Origin: Labia minor
Taxonomy: Eukaryota > Arthropoda > Insecta > Dermaptera > Spongiphoridae
DNA length: 64,000 nt
Assembly (NCBI GenBank): GCA_963082975.1
Contig: OY720345.1
Coordinates: forward strand, 33,116,611 to 33,180,610
Reading direction: 5' to 3'
The notes beneath the pieces are model-generated. The model had not been told where the DNA came from. It made no database searches and worked only from the letters and a program-made list of their open reading frames with translations. Positions 1 to 10,640 of the stretch are shown piece by piece (positions within the stretch are counted from its first letter, which is position 1; every line of letters begins with the position of its first letter). The position numbers were made by a program, and so were the translations under genes.

Positions 1-260
1 TATTCAGTTTTTTTAAGCTTTCACTTTCAATAGAAAAGAAGAAATATTCAATTATATAGAAAGAATAAATAAAAATTAAGTTAAATATGATCTAAATATT
101 TTATTAAATAAATTTAAATGAGAACTTTTAGAATAAATTATTTAATTTAATTGATATTTAAATATTAGAATTTAAAATAAAAAGTGAAATATTATAATAA
201 TTTTTAAATTCTGAGCAATATGCAGACAAAAACCTTTTTTTTATATATAGATAGTCGAGC
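1..260. repeat. Interspersed AT-rich repeat with RTE-like tail
   Basis: This block is closely similar to 8570-8730 and 32715-32900 (shared words such as agaacttttagaataaatta). It ends in a short piece containing ctgagcaatatgcagacaaa, which also occurs at 30865-30890 and 33318-33345 as the end of a LINE-tail-like sequence. No coding potential is visible. It looks like a 3' piece of a dispersed retroelement, family not named. Confidence 0.6.
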
Positions 261-600
261 TGGGGATGGCAATATGGGTTTTTCCAAAAAGAGAAAGTTA
301 CCTCCCCCCCCCCCCCCCCCGAAGCCATAGTAGGGATTAATTTAATTATTTATTATATTTCAAAGGAATATTTTAATATCATTTTAAATGAATGAATGAA
401 AATTCAAATTTTATATAGTTTTTTATATATGTTTATTTATGCTCAAAAAATTAATTGACATAATTATTAATTTAATAAAATAAAATTTAATAATAAAATT
501 TTATTTAATAAAATTAATTTAATAAAATAAAATAATTTAATAAAATATTAAAATAATAAAAATTAATAAATTTGTAAAAAAAAATATATAATACTTAAAA
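261..600. other. AT-rich spacer with a 17-base C homopolymer
   Basis: A run of 17 C at 304-320 stands out in otherwise AT-rich, simple A/T sequence. No gene is visible. G or C runs of this kind recur at 27822-27834, 28548-28561 and 33668-33686, each next to transposon ends. Confidence 0.6.
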
Positions 601-602
601 AA

Positions 603-945
603 AAATATACCTTTGCGAGATTCGAACTAAGAGTGCAAACTCATTAAGTTAACGCCTTAGACCGTCGACCCATGAAACACTTTGTTTGCAAGTCCTCTAT
701 TAGAATATATAGACATGTCAAATTTTATGCCACCAGCGCCTCTATGATCTAGTATGGTAACTAAACTATCTTTAATTAATTAGCATCTCCTGGACACACC
801 TTACCAATTAGCGGTTTTCTAAAGGAAGTCTGACATGCCCTGAGACCTATTGAATATGCATAAAAAATTTCATAAGAATCGGTCCAGCCGTTTCGGAGGA
901 GTATGATTTCAAAGTTTTGTGACACGAGAATTTTATATATAAGAT
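603..945. repeat. Composite repeat: antisense tRNA-like head plus LINE-type tail
   Basis: Read on the minus strand, 605-675 resembles a degenerate tRNA: an A-box-like ggtctaaggcg and a B-box-like agttcgaatctc. The plus strand then continues into a tail at about 835-935 containing agaatcggtccagccgtttc, typical of 3' ends of RTE-type LINEs and their SINEs. The tRNA-like part is therefore in antisense to the tail. The same arrangement is seen at 18361-18655 with different sequence. It is not a functional tRNA gene: no full cloverleaf is evident. Confidence 0.45.
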
Positions 946-949
946 ATAT

Positions 950-1290
950 ATATATATATTCTGAAATTAATTTTAAATTATATAAATATATTAGAAATTA
1001 ATTTAATATAATTTAACACATAATAATATATTAAAATATTTTATTTTATATATACATAATTTAGTAATACTGATTATTAATGTAAATATAAATAATAATA
1101 TTTAATATGGCAAATATGTAAAATTTTGTAAAGAATGTATCAGAAGTTTAGTGTCTAACATTCTGGCGTATTGCGCATGCGTATATCGGTCGGGTCGGTC
1201 GGTCGGGTCGTTTTGGAATCTCACGCGAGTTCTATACTTTTTCCCCATCCCGCAAAAGTGCTCAACGCCGCTAAAGAAGTTTTCACTTCA
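950..1290. repeat. Interspersed repeat with (GGTC)n tract
   Basis: This segment is repeated nearly word for word at 9875-10220 and 16500-16830, and its last 80 bases again at 17895-17970. It contains a short cggtc microsatellite at about 1187-1210, expanded to about nine units at 10104-10140. No ORF is credible. Confidence 0.75.
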
Positions 1291-1853
1291 ATAAATATAA
1301 CTATACATTATATTATTATTTAGATTATCCCAGTATAAAATATAAAAGATAAATAAAAAAATTTATTTTTTTATTATTTATTTAAATTTAAAAAAATATT
1401 TAAAATTAATATTAAATAGAATAAATACATATGGAAGTTATATTACACGTATATAACTAAATGAAAAGAATGAAAAGTTATTTTGTGACAATTTTACAAT
1501 GATAATGGTGAGGAGAAGTGTTGAGAGGGTTGTAATTGGTTATCGCGCGAGTTATAATAAATGATAATAAACCTCACCCCGAGGTTGAATTTTGACAGGA
1601 ACAGCGCCGCTCCCCGAGCTCCCTGGCTATGCGTGCGCACACTCGAGCAGCTGTCTAGGAACAGCCCCTGGCATTTAGGCAACCAGCTGCGCTAGTTTCC
1701 AAATTTAAAATTTTCATACTTAAAGTACCTGGATTATCCAGCAGCCGCTCAGAAGATTAATAAGTTGACCTGTGGCCAGGTCCGAACCGACCGACGGTTT
1801 GAAATAAATTAATTTCCAGCTACAGAAACAATTTCAAATAATTTTAATATATC
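1291..1853. repeat. Mosaic block S (ends with GACCTGTGGCCAGGTC motif)
   Basis: Versions of this block recur at 5529-5860, 16835-17101 plus 18694-18984, 35081-35870 and 40972-41390; part of it is inverted at 9180-9290. It carries an imperfect palindrome gacctgtggccaggtc at about 1768, followed by ccgaacc, so on the minus strand it reads ggttcggacc, similar to a pol III B box. The short minus-strand reading frame at 1494-1682 is inside this repeat and is not a gene. Confidence 0.7.
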
Positions 1854-1854
1854 T

Positions 1855-2954
1855 TGGACCTCAGACTCCTGCACTGTTCACCCAGTAATAATTAACATGT
1901 GTGTTGATGACAAAAAAATAGTCTCATCACATTGTATAATTTCCGATGACTTAAATCATGATGTTTGTATGGTTTATAAGATTCAAGATACACTGTTAGA
2001 ATCCAATGATAACCCTGTACCTCATTTTGAATCACAAAAGAGAAATTCTCGCTGAAGTCAATTGATTGATATAATGGCTTGATTTGGCGCGCAGTTATCC
2101 TTTAGACTTTTTAAATAGCTCGACTAACTTTTTGCAATATAAGAATGTGGGATCAATTTTTCTATTTTTGTTGTTAGTTCATCAATAAATTCATCAATGT
2201 GTGTGTGGTTGAAGTTTGAGTTATCATCTGTGTCCTGTCTGTAGCTACCCACTGTTTGAATTCGATCCTATCTTCTTCCTCATAGTTTTCAAACTTTGTT
2301 TGTAAGAATGCTGTTAAACTTTCCTTCGATGGACATTTTTAGGTAAAAATATTTTATTTAATATTAAAATGTCTAATTATTAACAATATTCAGCCATTGA
2401 GACTCTCATATTGCTCATAATTAATGTGTTGTAACTTGCAGTGGTCTTAGTAAATAGAAGGAGGCAAATACACAAAACTTTTATTTTATTAAATTAAAGC
2501 CCATTTCATGTAGATAATTTAGGGAAAAAAAGTTCTTGATTATCTCATTCCCTTGTCGTGATATTTCATTTTACGCTAAACCTTGTTTGTAATTTTAAAA
2601 TTTTATAATGTCCAACATATAATTTTTTTTAAAATATTTTGGGGTCCGTTATATTTTTATTACAATTCCTCATAGTTATAAGAACATGCCTTAAAAATTT
2701 CAACAAGATAGGAGGTTAAATAAGTGAATGAGAAATTATTTTCTTCTCCAATACACGTTTTATTTGGCCTCATCCGAGACTCGGAAATTTAAAAACGCCA
2801 ATCTTTAAACTGCCATTACTCAAAAACTATGTGAGATAAAAAATTAAAATTTGGTGGTGTTTTTCATGTTTATAAATAGAACATATTTACCAATTTTCAT
2901 AAAAATCTGAGATTTTGGGTGAAACGGCCTGGATGAGTTGACGTGGAATGACCC
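1855..2954. pseudogene. DNA transposon remnant, transposase pieces in inverted arrangement
   Basis: Plus-strand 1855-2055 is open for 67 codons and resembles the part of an arthropod DNA-transposon protein around SWTSDSCTVHP and SDDLNHD, then stops. Minus-strand about 2336-2110 encodes another piece (YEEEDRIEFKQWV) of what I believe is the same protein type, with a frameshift. The right edge (about 2930-2954) is ttgacgtggaatgaccc, which inverted reads gggtcattccacgtcaa, a terminal inverted repeat type known from arthropod transposons. The two pieces face each other, so the element is rearranged. The same remnant is at 18985-20084. The superfamily is not certain. Confidence 0.55.
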
Positions 2955-3464
2955 AATTGCTTTAATATAATATATCTGTAAAAATCTAATAATTCATAAT
3001 TATGGTATATAGAAATAATTTACATTTTATATTTTTTTTACAAAAAAATGTTAAGATACCTATTAAAATAACAAAATAAAAATTATTATTGTCTTTTAAT
3101 GATTATATCCCACCTTAAAATTATTGGAATCTTAAACTAAACCTATCAAACGGGGAATGAAAAAATTTGAAAAATTAATTATTTAAAAAAATTGAAAAAT
3201 TATAAATGAAAGAGTTAAATTAGTAAAATTGAGAATAATAAAATATTTTTTTTTTAAAAAAAAACAATTTGTTAAAAATTTCTTTTGATAGGTCTATTTT
3301 TAGATATTTTAGGTAATGTGTTTTTATTATTTTCTTTTCATTTTTCTTCTCTTTTAAATTGTCTAAACCCTATATAAATAAACAAAAAGGCAATTTATCC
3401 TTTTCCTATTGGACCATTAAAGCTCCAATACAATAATATCATTTAAAATCTGGAAAATATATTT

Positions 3465-3510
3465 TTTAAAATAAATTACAAGAGCCCTTCACAGTACAAC
3501 TCAGTCTTGT
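3465..3510 (+). promoter_or_regulatory. Core promoter of the 233-residue gene, copy 1
   Basis: TCAGTC at 3501-3506 fits the arthropod initiator consensus (TCA+1GTY). A TATA-like ttaaaataaat lies about 30 bases upstream. An alternative TATA box (tatataaata, 3371-3380) lies further upstream. Both are identical in all full-length copies. The start site is inferred, not shown. Confidence 0.5.
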
Positions 3511-4473
3511 GTTCAAGACACATCTACTACCAGTACTACTAGCTCTTTCTGTGGAAAATCACTAAAATTGTATTAGTTATAATTCCGACAGGCTGTGCTA
3601 AAATAGTGTTCCGTGAATTTCAACTCTCCAGTTTTCTTCGGCGTCAACATCATAAAATTGGTATGTACAAAATTATAATTAATTAATCATCAAACAATTA
3701 CAAATTAATATTATTTTTTTTTTATTTCTAATATATTTTCGATTATTTTCTTACTATAGATTTACTGAAAATCATGACGAAAATGATGTTTTATTTAAAA
3801 AATATTGAAAAATTGGGAAATAAATATAATTTGCTTATTAGTGATTATATACTAATAATTATTTCTCATTTAAAAAATAATTCATTCCGAAATAAATTGT
3901 TAAAATCCAATTTAACAAATATAACAACGAGTGAATTTCAAGAATTATTTAAAAGAAAAGCTGCGAGAGAAATGAATCCAAATTCAATTAATACTTCTCT
4001 CAAATTAGCAATTAAACAGATTAACAAATATGGCATTCGCTATATAGATATCTTGAGAAATTGTTACAAACAACGTCAAGTAAAGTTGAATAACAATGAA
4101 TTTTCAGAGTGTATTAAAACGAGCTAGAGAATTTGGAAAATTATCTAATCAACTAAAATTACAATGTAATCATTCCTATTCAGTCCATCCACAGACCGAG
4201 TGGAGAAATCTGTATAGATATCAAGAAACAGGAATTGGTTTTGATTATAGAAAACCACCGTTCACAGTGTTAGAGGAGAACATTAGTGAAATAGAAATAA
4301 AACGAAGACCGTTACGCAACTACAATTTTTTTACGCCATTCTCGAATAAGGAGAATGAGCCACCCGTACAAGATGATGATGATGATGAGACGGTCTTGAA
4401 TCTTCCCATCAATAGATTTAGATTCACTGACACAAAATCTAAAATGAAAAGCCACTATTATCATATTAGATAA
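3503..4473 (+). pseudogene. KEN-box multicopy protein gene, copy 1, frameshifted
   Basis: The span runs from the predicted start site through a 5'UTR exon (3503-3660), an intron with clear borders (GTATGT at 3661, TTACTATAG ending at 3759) and the coding region from ATG 3774. Compared with the three intact copies, two bases are missing in the run near 4107 (ttttcagagtg against ttttcaaagagtg). The frame is lost after about residue 111 and ends at codon 118. The remaining 3' half stays open in another frame (to 4473), so the lesion is recent. Without it the product would be the same 233-residue protein as at 13600-14301. Confidence 0.75.
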
Positions 4474-5528
4474 TATTAATTGAATAGTTATTTATTGTAG
4501 AAATTGAAAAATATCTTAAATACCTAATATTGTTGATTATTGAAAATTGTAATTAATTATACTTATTGTTAGATAAAAAATATATGTACATACATGTAAA
4601 ATATTGATATCATATTGTTATAGTATACCTATTTATTTTTATATTTTACAATTTATTGCAAGTTAAAAATTAATCTGATGAAATATAAAATTTGGTTCAT
4701 TTTAATTATTGTTTTAAATGTGTGTTTTATCCAATCTAAATATTATAATGTTATATATGTACAATAATTATATGTATAGTAAAAATAAATATATTATAAA
4801 TAAAAAATTTCTTTATACATTATAAATATTTTCTATGTGTGTTTTCACTTAAAATTTTACTTTTCCTATATAAAATAAATTCCTCAAATTAACATTTTCC
4901 TTTTAACCATATATATATATATATATATATATACGGTATACAGATATATGTTTTTGAACTTGAAAAATATCCACATGACTTTGAAAGGCGAATCAAACTG
5001 TTTAAGTCTCATGAGGAAATTCAATTGATGTATTTTTTATTAATTAAGATAAATTAATAGATAGTATTTAGAAATATTAAAAACAAAATATTTATTTCAG
5101 TGTGACGAAATTATTAGATTTTGGAATATACATTTATAGCATACTATATATTTTTTTATATAATAATCTCTTAAAAACAATTTTCAATTTTTTAAATTGA
5201 TATTCATTTAAATAGATAAAATTAAAAAACATTAAATCTTAATTTCTATTAAAATATTAAATAAGTTTGACCTAATTTATGAAATAAATTAATATAATTA
5301 TTTTTAGTATGATTGAAATATTTTAAATGATATTTAATTAATTAAAAACTTATAATAAATTAAATATTTTAATAATCCAGCCAATAGATAAAACATGAAC
5401 AGTGACTTCAAATTGAAATAGACATCAGATATATTCTTATTAAATGTTTTATAATGAACATTACTTTATAGTTTATTCAAATTATATAAAAACCCTTAAA
5501 AAGTGCCATGCATCAGAATAATCTCGAA

Positions 5529-6300
5529 TAAATATAACAATACATTATATTATTATTTAGATTATCCCAGTAAAAAATATAGTTTCCAAATTTAAAATTT
5601 TCATATTTAAAGTACCTGGATTATCCAGCAGCCGCTAAGAAGATTAATAAGTTGACCTGTGGCCAGGTCCGAACCAACCGACGGTTTGAAATAAATTAAT
5701 TTCCAGCTACAGAAACAATTTTTAAGAATTTTAATATATCTATTAATGTAATAAAAAACAGATAGGCATATAACATAAATATTTTTAATTTTATTTTATT
5801 TATAATATATATGTAAGACCAGGCTGTGACGTCATATAATTTTAAATTAAAAAAATTGGCAGTCGTGGGACTGGCCGACAGAAGTGAAAACTTGTGTGTA
5901 AGATATTTGAAAGCAGACGGAATGCACACCAGCTTCACGAGAAAAATGAAATTTATATACGTATATATATATTTAAAATTCATAATTATTTTTTTCAACA
6001 AACTGATTATTATTACAAAAATATTAAAAATACGATGTGTATGAATATATATATATGTATATGTCTGTCTGTCTGTCTGTGTGTGTGTGTGTGTGTCTGT
6101 CAAATACTCAAAAACTACCCGTCCGATTGCGATGAAACTTTCAGGGATTGTTGTGGGCGTCCCAGGGAAGGTTTTAGTGTAGTTAAATCCAAAATTAATT
6201 TATCCAAAATTAATTTAATTAGTAATATTTTGGTAACAGTCTATTTATGGTTACCATGGTTACATTGAAAAATTTACAATAAATAAATAAAAATAATTGG
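5529..6300. repeat. Mosaic block S plus microsatellite-bearing retroelement tail
   Basis: 5529-5850 is block S in shortened form. 5855-5950 (ggcagtcgtgggactggccg) recurs at 15364 and 17465. A mixed (TCTG)n/(TG)n microsatellite lies at 6062-6100, followed by a conserved tail (ctacccgtccgattgcgatg) typical of LINE/SINE 3' ends, also at 15635. Overlapping reading frames on both strands here are produced by the repeats and do not look coding. Confidence 0.65.
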
Positions 6301-6575
6301 AAATCTTTTCAACTTAATATTTTGATAAATTTTATTAATATTTTTAATTTTTTTTAAACTGCCAAAAATAACATACCCATAATAATAGTTGTAATAAAAA
6401 TAAAAATATAAATCACAATGTAAGTAAAATATTGAATCGTTTTATTTATATTGATTCAATTATTGTTTGAATATTTATTAAATTTATATATAGATATTAA
6501 TTTAAATGTTTAAATGTATATTTAATAAATTTATTTATTGATTCTTAATATTAATAATTCCAATTACTTTCTTGA
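6301..6575. other. AT-rich spacer shared with 15790-16085
   Basis: Simple AT-rich sequence that accompanies the preceding retroelement tail in both places. No gene or RNA is visible. Confidence 0.5.
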
Positions 6576-6579
6576 AATT

Positions 6580-7030
6580 TTTTACCGACCGACGATAGTA
6601 AGGGAGGTATTGTTTTCACACCAAATTTCACATGTGGAGATTTTTACATATCTCCACGAATCATGCATTTTCTAAACAGAAAAAAGTATTTTTAGCATGA
6701 TGTCTGTCCGTCCGTCCGTCTGTCCGTCCGTCCGTCCGTCCGTATAGATGTGTACAGCCTGAACGGCTCAACCGATTTTGATGAAATTTGGTATATTTAC
6801 TTAATGCATCAGTGGGATAAATTGATCAACTTTTGGTGCAAATCCGGAAACCGGAAGTGGTAGTATTAGCGATCGACGATAGGAAGGAAAGGGTTATTTT
6901 CACACCAAAGGAGATTTTTTTATATATCACCACGAATCATGCACTTTGTATTGGTTTTATCCTCGAGAAAAATCATATTTATTAGTTTTTTCTTGATTTA
7001 AAATTATATGACGTCATCCAGCCATTCATG
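6580..7030 (-). repeat. Interspersed element, inverse of 10222-10640 and 35870-36270
   Basis: The reverse complement of this block matches 10222-10640 and 35870-36270. It has a (GTCC)n tract at about 6700-6742 and the phrase gaacggctcaaccgattttg, typical of non-LTR tails. The two ends of the element are diverged direct repeats of each other (each has a version of gtgaaatttggtg followed by a tatcgtcg word). A partial copy is at 23260-23395. Confidence 0.7.
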
Positions 7031-7062
7031 ACGTCACAGCCTTGTCTTGCATATATATTACT

Positions 7063-7265
7063 AGCTGCTCAGAGCTCCTTCGTCGCTCTTCACATCTAGA
7101 CGGGGGCTCCGCCCCCTGTACCCCCGAGTGGTACATAGTATTTGGTTGAAAGTAGTAAAAGGTTTTCATCCATTTTGTTTCAAACAATGTATAACATAAA
7201 ACATTCATTTCTTATTTAAAATATATTTTAATTTATTTAGTAAATTAATTATATATATTATTATT
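7063..7265. repeat. SINE-like repeat with GC hairpins
   Basis: It starts agctgctcagagc and contains gggggctccgccccc, a perfect 6-bp stem hairpin, followed by gtacccccgagtggtac. Copies are at 30591-30738, 30885-31070 and, diverged, 12085-12260 and 37700-37880. In the 30591 copy the start also forms a perfect hairpin (agagcgccttcggcgctct). Noncoding; the family is not identified. Confidence 0.6.
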
Positions 7266-7269
7266 GAAT

Positions 7270-8110
7270 ATGTTATATCTATCTACTCGAAAGTTCTTGG
7301 CAGCTACAACCACATTTCTCCAAGTGTCCCCGGTGACCTCATCTTTCTTTGGCCAATAAATGCTGGAAAGAATAATCTGAATCTACTCTCATCTCCCAGG
7401 GTCATAGACCATGCGTGGCTCAACGGTACTCGAAAGTTCTTGGCAGCTACAACCACATTTCTCCAAGTGTCCTTATCCTGAGCCTCTGTTCCATCACTCG
7501 TACGTCATTCCCTGATGTACTCATCTTTCTTTGGCCCATAAATGCTGGGGAGAATCCTATTCTCTGAATCCACTCTCATCTCCAAAGATCATAGACCATG
7601 TCTAACACTCATATAATACAACAGACAAAATAATTGTTTTATATATTTTAATTTTCATTCCCTTTTATAATAATTTTGATGAGATAAGCCTCTTTACTGC
7701 ATGATAACAGGCGTTTTCCGATTGCAACTTCGATTTCAATTCTTCTCAAATATTATTATCCTTCGTGATTACATTCAATTTTTCTACATATTCAAATTCT
7801 ACATTTTTTATGTTAATACTGCTCCTGTTTGTTTCTAAATATATTTATTTATCATTATTAATTTCAAACCTCATCTCTTTTCCTACCTCGATTAATTTTT
7901 CCTCGCTATCTGTAATTGCACAATTGCCGAATCTCCTATTATATTTAAGTCATCTGGGTAACCTAATATTTTACAATTGATTTCCGCATCTTACTCTTTC
8001 TTTACTACCTTCAAGATAAATTTTAAGATCAAAATTTGAAAAAGTTTATCCAGATCTATTGAGTCATGCGTAGGTTTTACTAAAGTCTACAAATAATTAG
8101 TGAACAGAGA
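7270..8110 (-). pseudogene. LINE reverse transcriptase remnant
   Basis: On the minus strand, with many stops, are pieces of a non-LTR reverse transcriptase: GYPDDLNIIGDS (the YADD-type catalytic box with the A replaced by P) at about 7900-7955, then matches to the C-terminal part shared with 31120-31990. The 7270-7600 part repeats words such as cgaaagttcttggcagctac twice, showing an internal duplication. Dead element. Confidence 0.6.
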
Positions 8111-9175
8111 TATTGAATTCGCGGTTTTTTTAATATCTGTCATAATGAAAATATCTTAATTAATGTTGATCGATTTGGCATGAACCCGCAATGATATCGT
8201 CTAATATTTCCTCCGCCTATAGTTTATAAGTATTGTATATGTTATAATAGAGTATAATATTTCTTGATCATTTCATTTCGATATTTTAATTTCATTGTTT
8301 GATTTTTATTGAATATTTTTAATTATAATAAAATTAGAGAAAATGCAAAGTTAGAGACTTGAGACAATTTATAAAAATTAATTTATAAAAATTAACGGTA
8401 TAAAAGTATTGATAAAACTAAAGATAAATTAACAATATATACATTCATTAATAGTATTAATTTAAATTAATGGATTTATTTGATTTTTTATTATTAAGTT
8501 CATTTATTAATTTTTTTAGATCATAGTTAATTCCCTCCCTTAAAATAAAAGAAGTACCTATTCAAATATGGAAAGAATAAATACAAAATAATTTAAGTTA
8601 AATATGATTTAAATATTTTATTATATTAATTAAAATGAGAACTTTTAGAATAAATTATTTAATTGAAATGATATTTGAATATTAGAATTTAAAATAAAAA
8701 GTTAAAATTTATAATAATTCTTTGATTGGGAATCCCTAGAGTTATATACATTGTGTAAAATGAGTCCGCCAGTCAGTGGGCCACGCCTGGCTCTTGAATG
8801 AACAACAAGGAGAACTATATATAAACTTTAAATCTCTCTCTCTCCCGCTCACACACACTCTCACCTCTCTCCTCATCCCCTCCACCTCTCATTTCTTAGT
8901 TATTTCAATTTCCACAAATTGTCTAATTTTTAAAATATTCACTAATTTACTTTCTATTTTTATTCTTTAATCCTTAAATAATATATTTTCTATTTTATGT
9001 TAAAATGTAAATAACTTACATTTTAACATATTAAACTATGACAGCAAAAAAGTAAACGAATTACATACATACATACATACAAACAGTCTCCTTTATATAT
9101 ATAGATAATAAATAAAATAAAATTAAATAGGTTTATATTTATTATTTATGTATCCATATCTGTTTTTTATTACAT
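8111..9175. repeat. AT-rich repeat-derived DNA, no gene
   Basis: 8111-8530 parallels 31985-32395, 8570-8730 parallels 1-200 and 32715-32900, and 8750-8880 contains tctc/cacac simple repeats. Short tcat and taca microsatellites occur near 9062-9080. I see no credible coding region: the 64-codon frame at 8776 is repeat-derived. Confidence 0.55.
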
Positions 9176-9179
9176 TAAT

Positions 9180-9860
9180 AGATATATTAAAATTATTTGA
9201 AATTGTTTCTGTAGCTGGAAATTAATTTATTTCAAACAGTCGGTCGGTTCGGACCTGGCCACAGGTCAACTTATTTTTATTTAAAAGCATATTCAGCATA
9301 TCTCGCAAATTTGAATTGGATTAAATAACATATATTAATTTAAATTAAATTAAATTAATTCAATTATAAATTAAAATTAATAAATAATATTTATTAAACC
9401 AGCGAAAGTTTGGCTCTTTTTGGATGGCACCACGTCACGTGTTGGCGCGTGAGATTTCCAGTGTTAAAAAATTAATTCTGGTACTTTATTTTATATATAT
9501 TATAAATAATATTTATTAAATTATAATTTAATTAATTTAATTTAATTTAAATTAATAAATATTATTTAATCAAATTCAAATTTGCGAGATAGTCGAGTGG
9601 ATAGTGGAGTGTTTGGCTCTTTGTTGATTGCACCACGTCACGTGTTGGCGCATGAGATTTCCAGTGTTAAAAAATTAATTCTGGTACTTTCAGCGATTCT
9701 ATCAAGCTGAAATTCTATATATAGAAGTTTTATACAATTATTAATCATGTGAAAAATTATCAAACATATATCTTTATTTTTACGGTCACATACACACACA
9801 TATTTAAAAATTAATTTATAAAAATATATATTATATAATATATTATATATAGTATATAAT
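9180..9860. repeat. Inverted block S piece and paired 'cacgtcacgtg' repeats
   Basis: 9180-9290 is the reverse complement of the block S end (ggttcggacctggccacagg). 9300-9480 and 9580-9770 are two versions of a repeat containing caccacgtcacgtgttggcg, with an AT-rich inverted stretch between them; related copies are at 16095-16400, 10930-11230, 22715-22915 and 36570-36870. Confidence 0.65.
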
Positions 9861-9874
9861 TTAATATATATATA

Positions 9875-10220
9875 TTCTGAAATTAATTTTAAATTATATA
9901 AATATATTAGAAATTAATTTAATATAATTTAACACATAATAATATATTAAAATATTTTATTTTATATATACATAATTTAGTAATACTGATTATTAATGTA
10001 AATATAAATAATAATATTTAATATGGCAAATATGTAAAATTTTGTAAAGAATGTATCAGAAGTTTAGTGTCTAACATTCTGGCGTATTGCGCATGCGTAT
10101 ATCGGTCGGTCGGTCGGTCGGTCGGTCGGTCGGTCGGTCGTTTTGGAATCTCACGCGAAATCTATATTTTTTCCCCTTCCCGCAAAAGTGCTCAACGCCG
10201 CTAAAGAAGTTTTCACTTCA
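9875..10220. repeat. Interspersed repeat with (GGTC)9
   Basis: Copy of 950-1270. The GGTC tract at about 10104-10140 is longer than in the other copies. It ends in the conserved cgcaaaagtgctcaacgccg. Confidence 0.75.
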
Positions 10221-10221
10221 A

Positions 10222-10640
10222 AAAAACTAATAAAGATGATTTGTCTCGAGAATAAAACCAATAAAACGTGCATGATTCGTGGTGATATGTAAAAAATCTC
10301 CTTATGTGAAATTTGGTGCGAAAATAACCCTTACCTTCCTATCGTCGATCGCTAATACTACCACTTCCGGTTTCCGGATTTGCACCAAAAGTGGATCAAT
10401 TCATCCTACTGATGCATTAAGTAAATCTAAAAAATTTCATCAAAATCCGTTGAGCCGTTCAGGCTGTACACATCTATGCGGACGGACGGACGGACGAACG
10501 GACATCATGCTAAAAATACTTTTTTCTGTTAAGAAAATGCATGTTTCGTGGAGATATGTAAAAATCTCCACATGTGAAATTTGGTGTGAAAACAATACCT
10601 CCCAATACTATCGTCGGTCGGTAAAAATATATATATTTTT
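10222..10640 (+). repeat. Interspersed element with two diverged direct-repeat ends
   Basis: Same element as 35870-36270 and, inverted, 6580-7030. Left part (about 10262-10350) and right part (about 10535-10622) are direct versions of each other around gaaatttggtg and ctatcgtcg. The centre has a non-LTR-type phrase (aaatccgttgagccgttcag) and a (GGAC)n tract. The 122-codon plus frame inside is not conserved with the inverted copy and is not called coding. Confidence 0.7.

Larger units (their letters stand above)
2955..5528 (+). repeat. Gene-bearing repeat unit, copy 1
   Basis: About 2.57 kb that recurs at 12781-15356, 20085-22645 and 38403-40971, with a 3'-only copy at 34458-35080. The left border is defined because sequence upstream differs: copies 1 and 3 abut a transposon end (gaatgaccc), copies 2 and 4 abut a different sequence (attcaagat). 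The right border is about ataatctcgaa, except copy 3 which stops at gccatgcatca. I see no terminal inverted repeats. It holds one gene (promoter, 5'UTR intron, ORF, AT-rich 3' region with a TA microsatellite at 4910-4934). Confidence 0.85.

Noticed and set aside
605..675. Functional tRNA gene on the minus strand
   Set aside because: The box elements are degenerate and I cannot fold a full acceptor stem; it belongs to a dispersed repeat.
2955..5528. The gene unit as a Helitron or LTR element
   Set aside because: No 3' hairpin with CTRR end, no terminal repeats and no replicase or polymerase fragment seen.
5696..6268. Overlapping frames of 72-135 codons on both strands
   Set aside because: They are made of microsatellite and repeat sequence, conflict with each other and are not kept in the related copy at 15364-15790.
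10104..10140. Regular GGTC repeats considered as a CRISPR-like array
   Set aside because: A 4-base microsatellite without spacers, in eukaryotic DNA.
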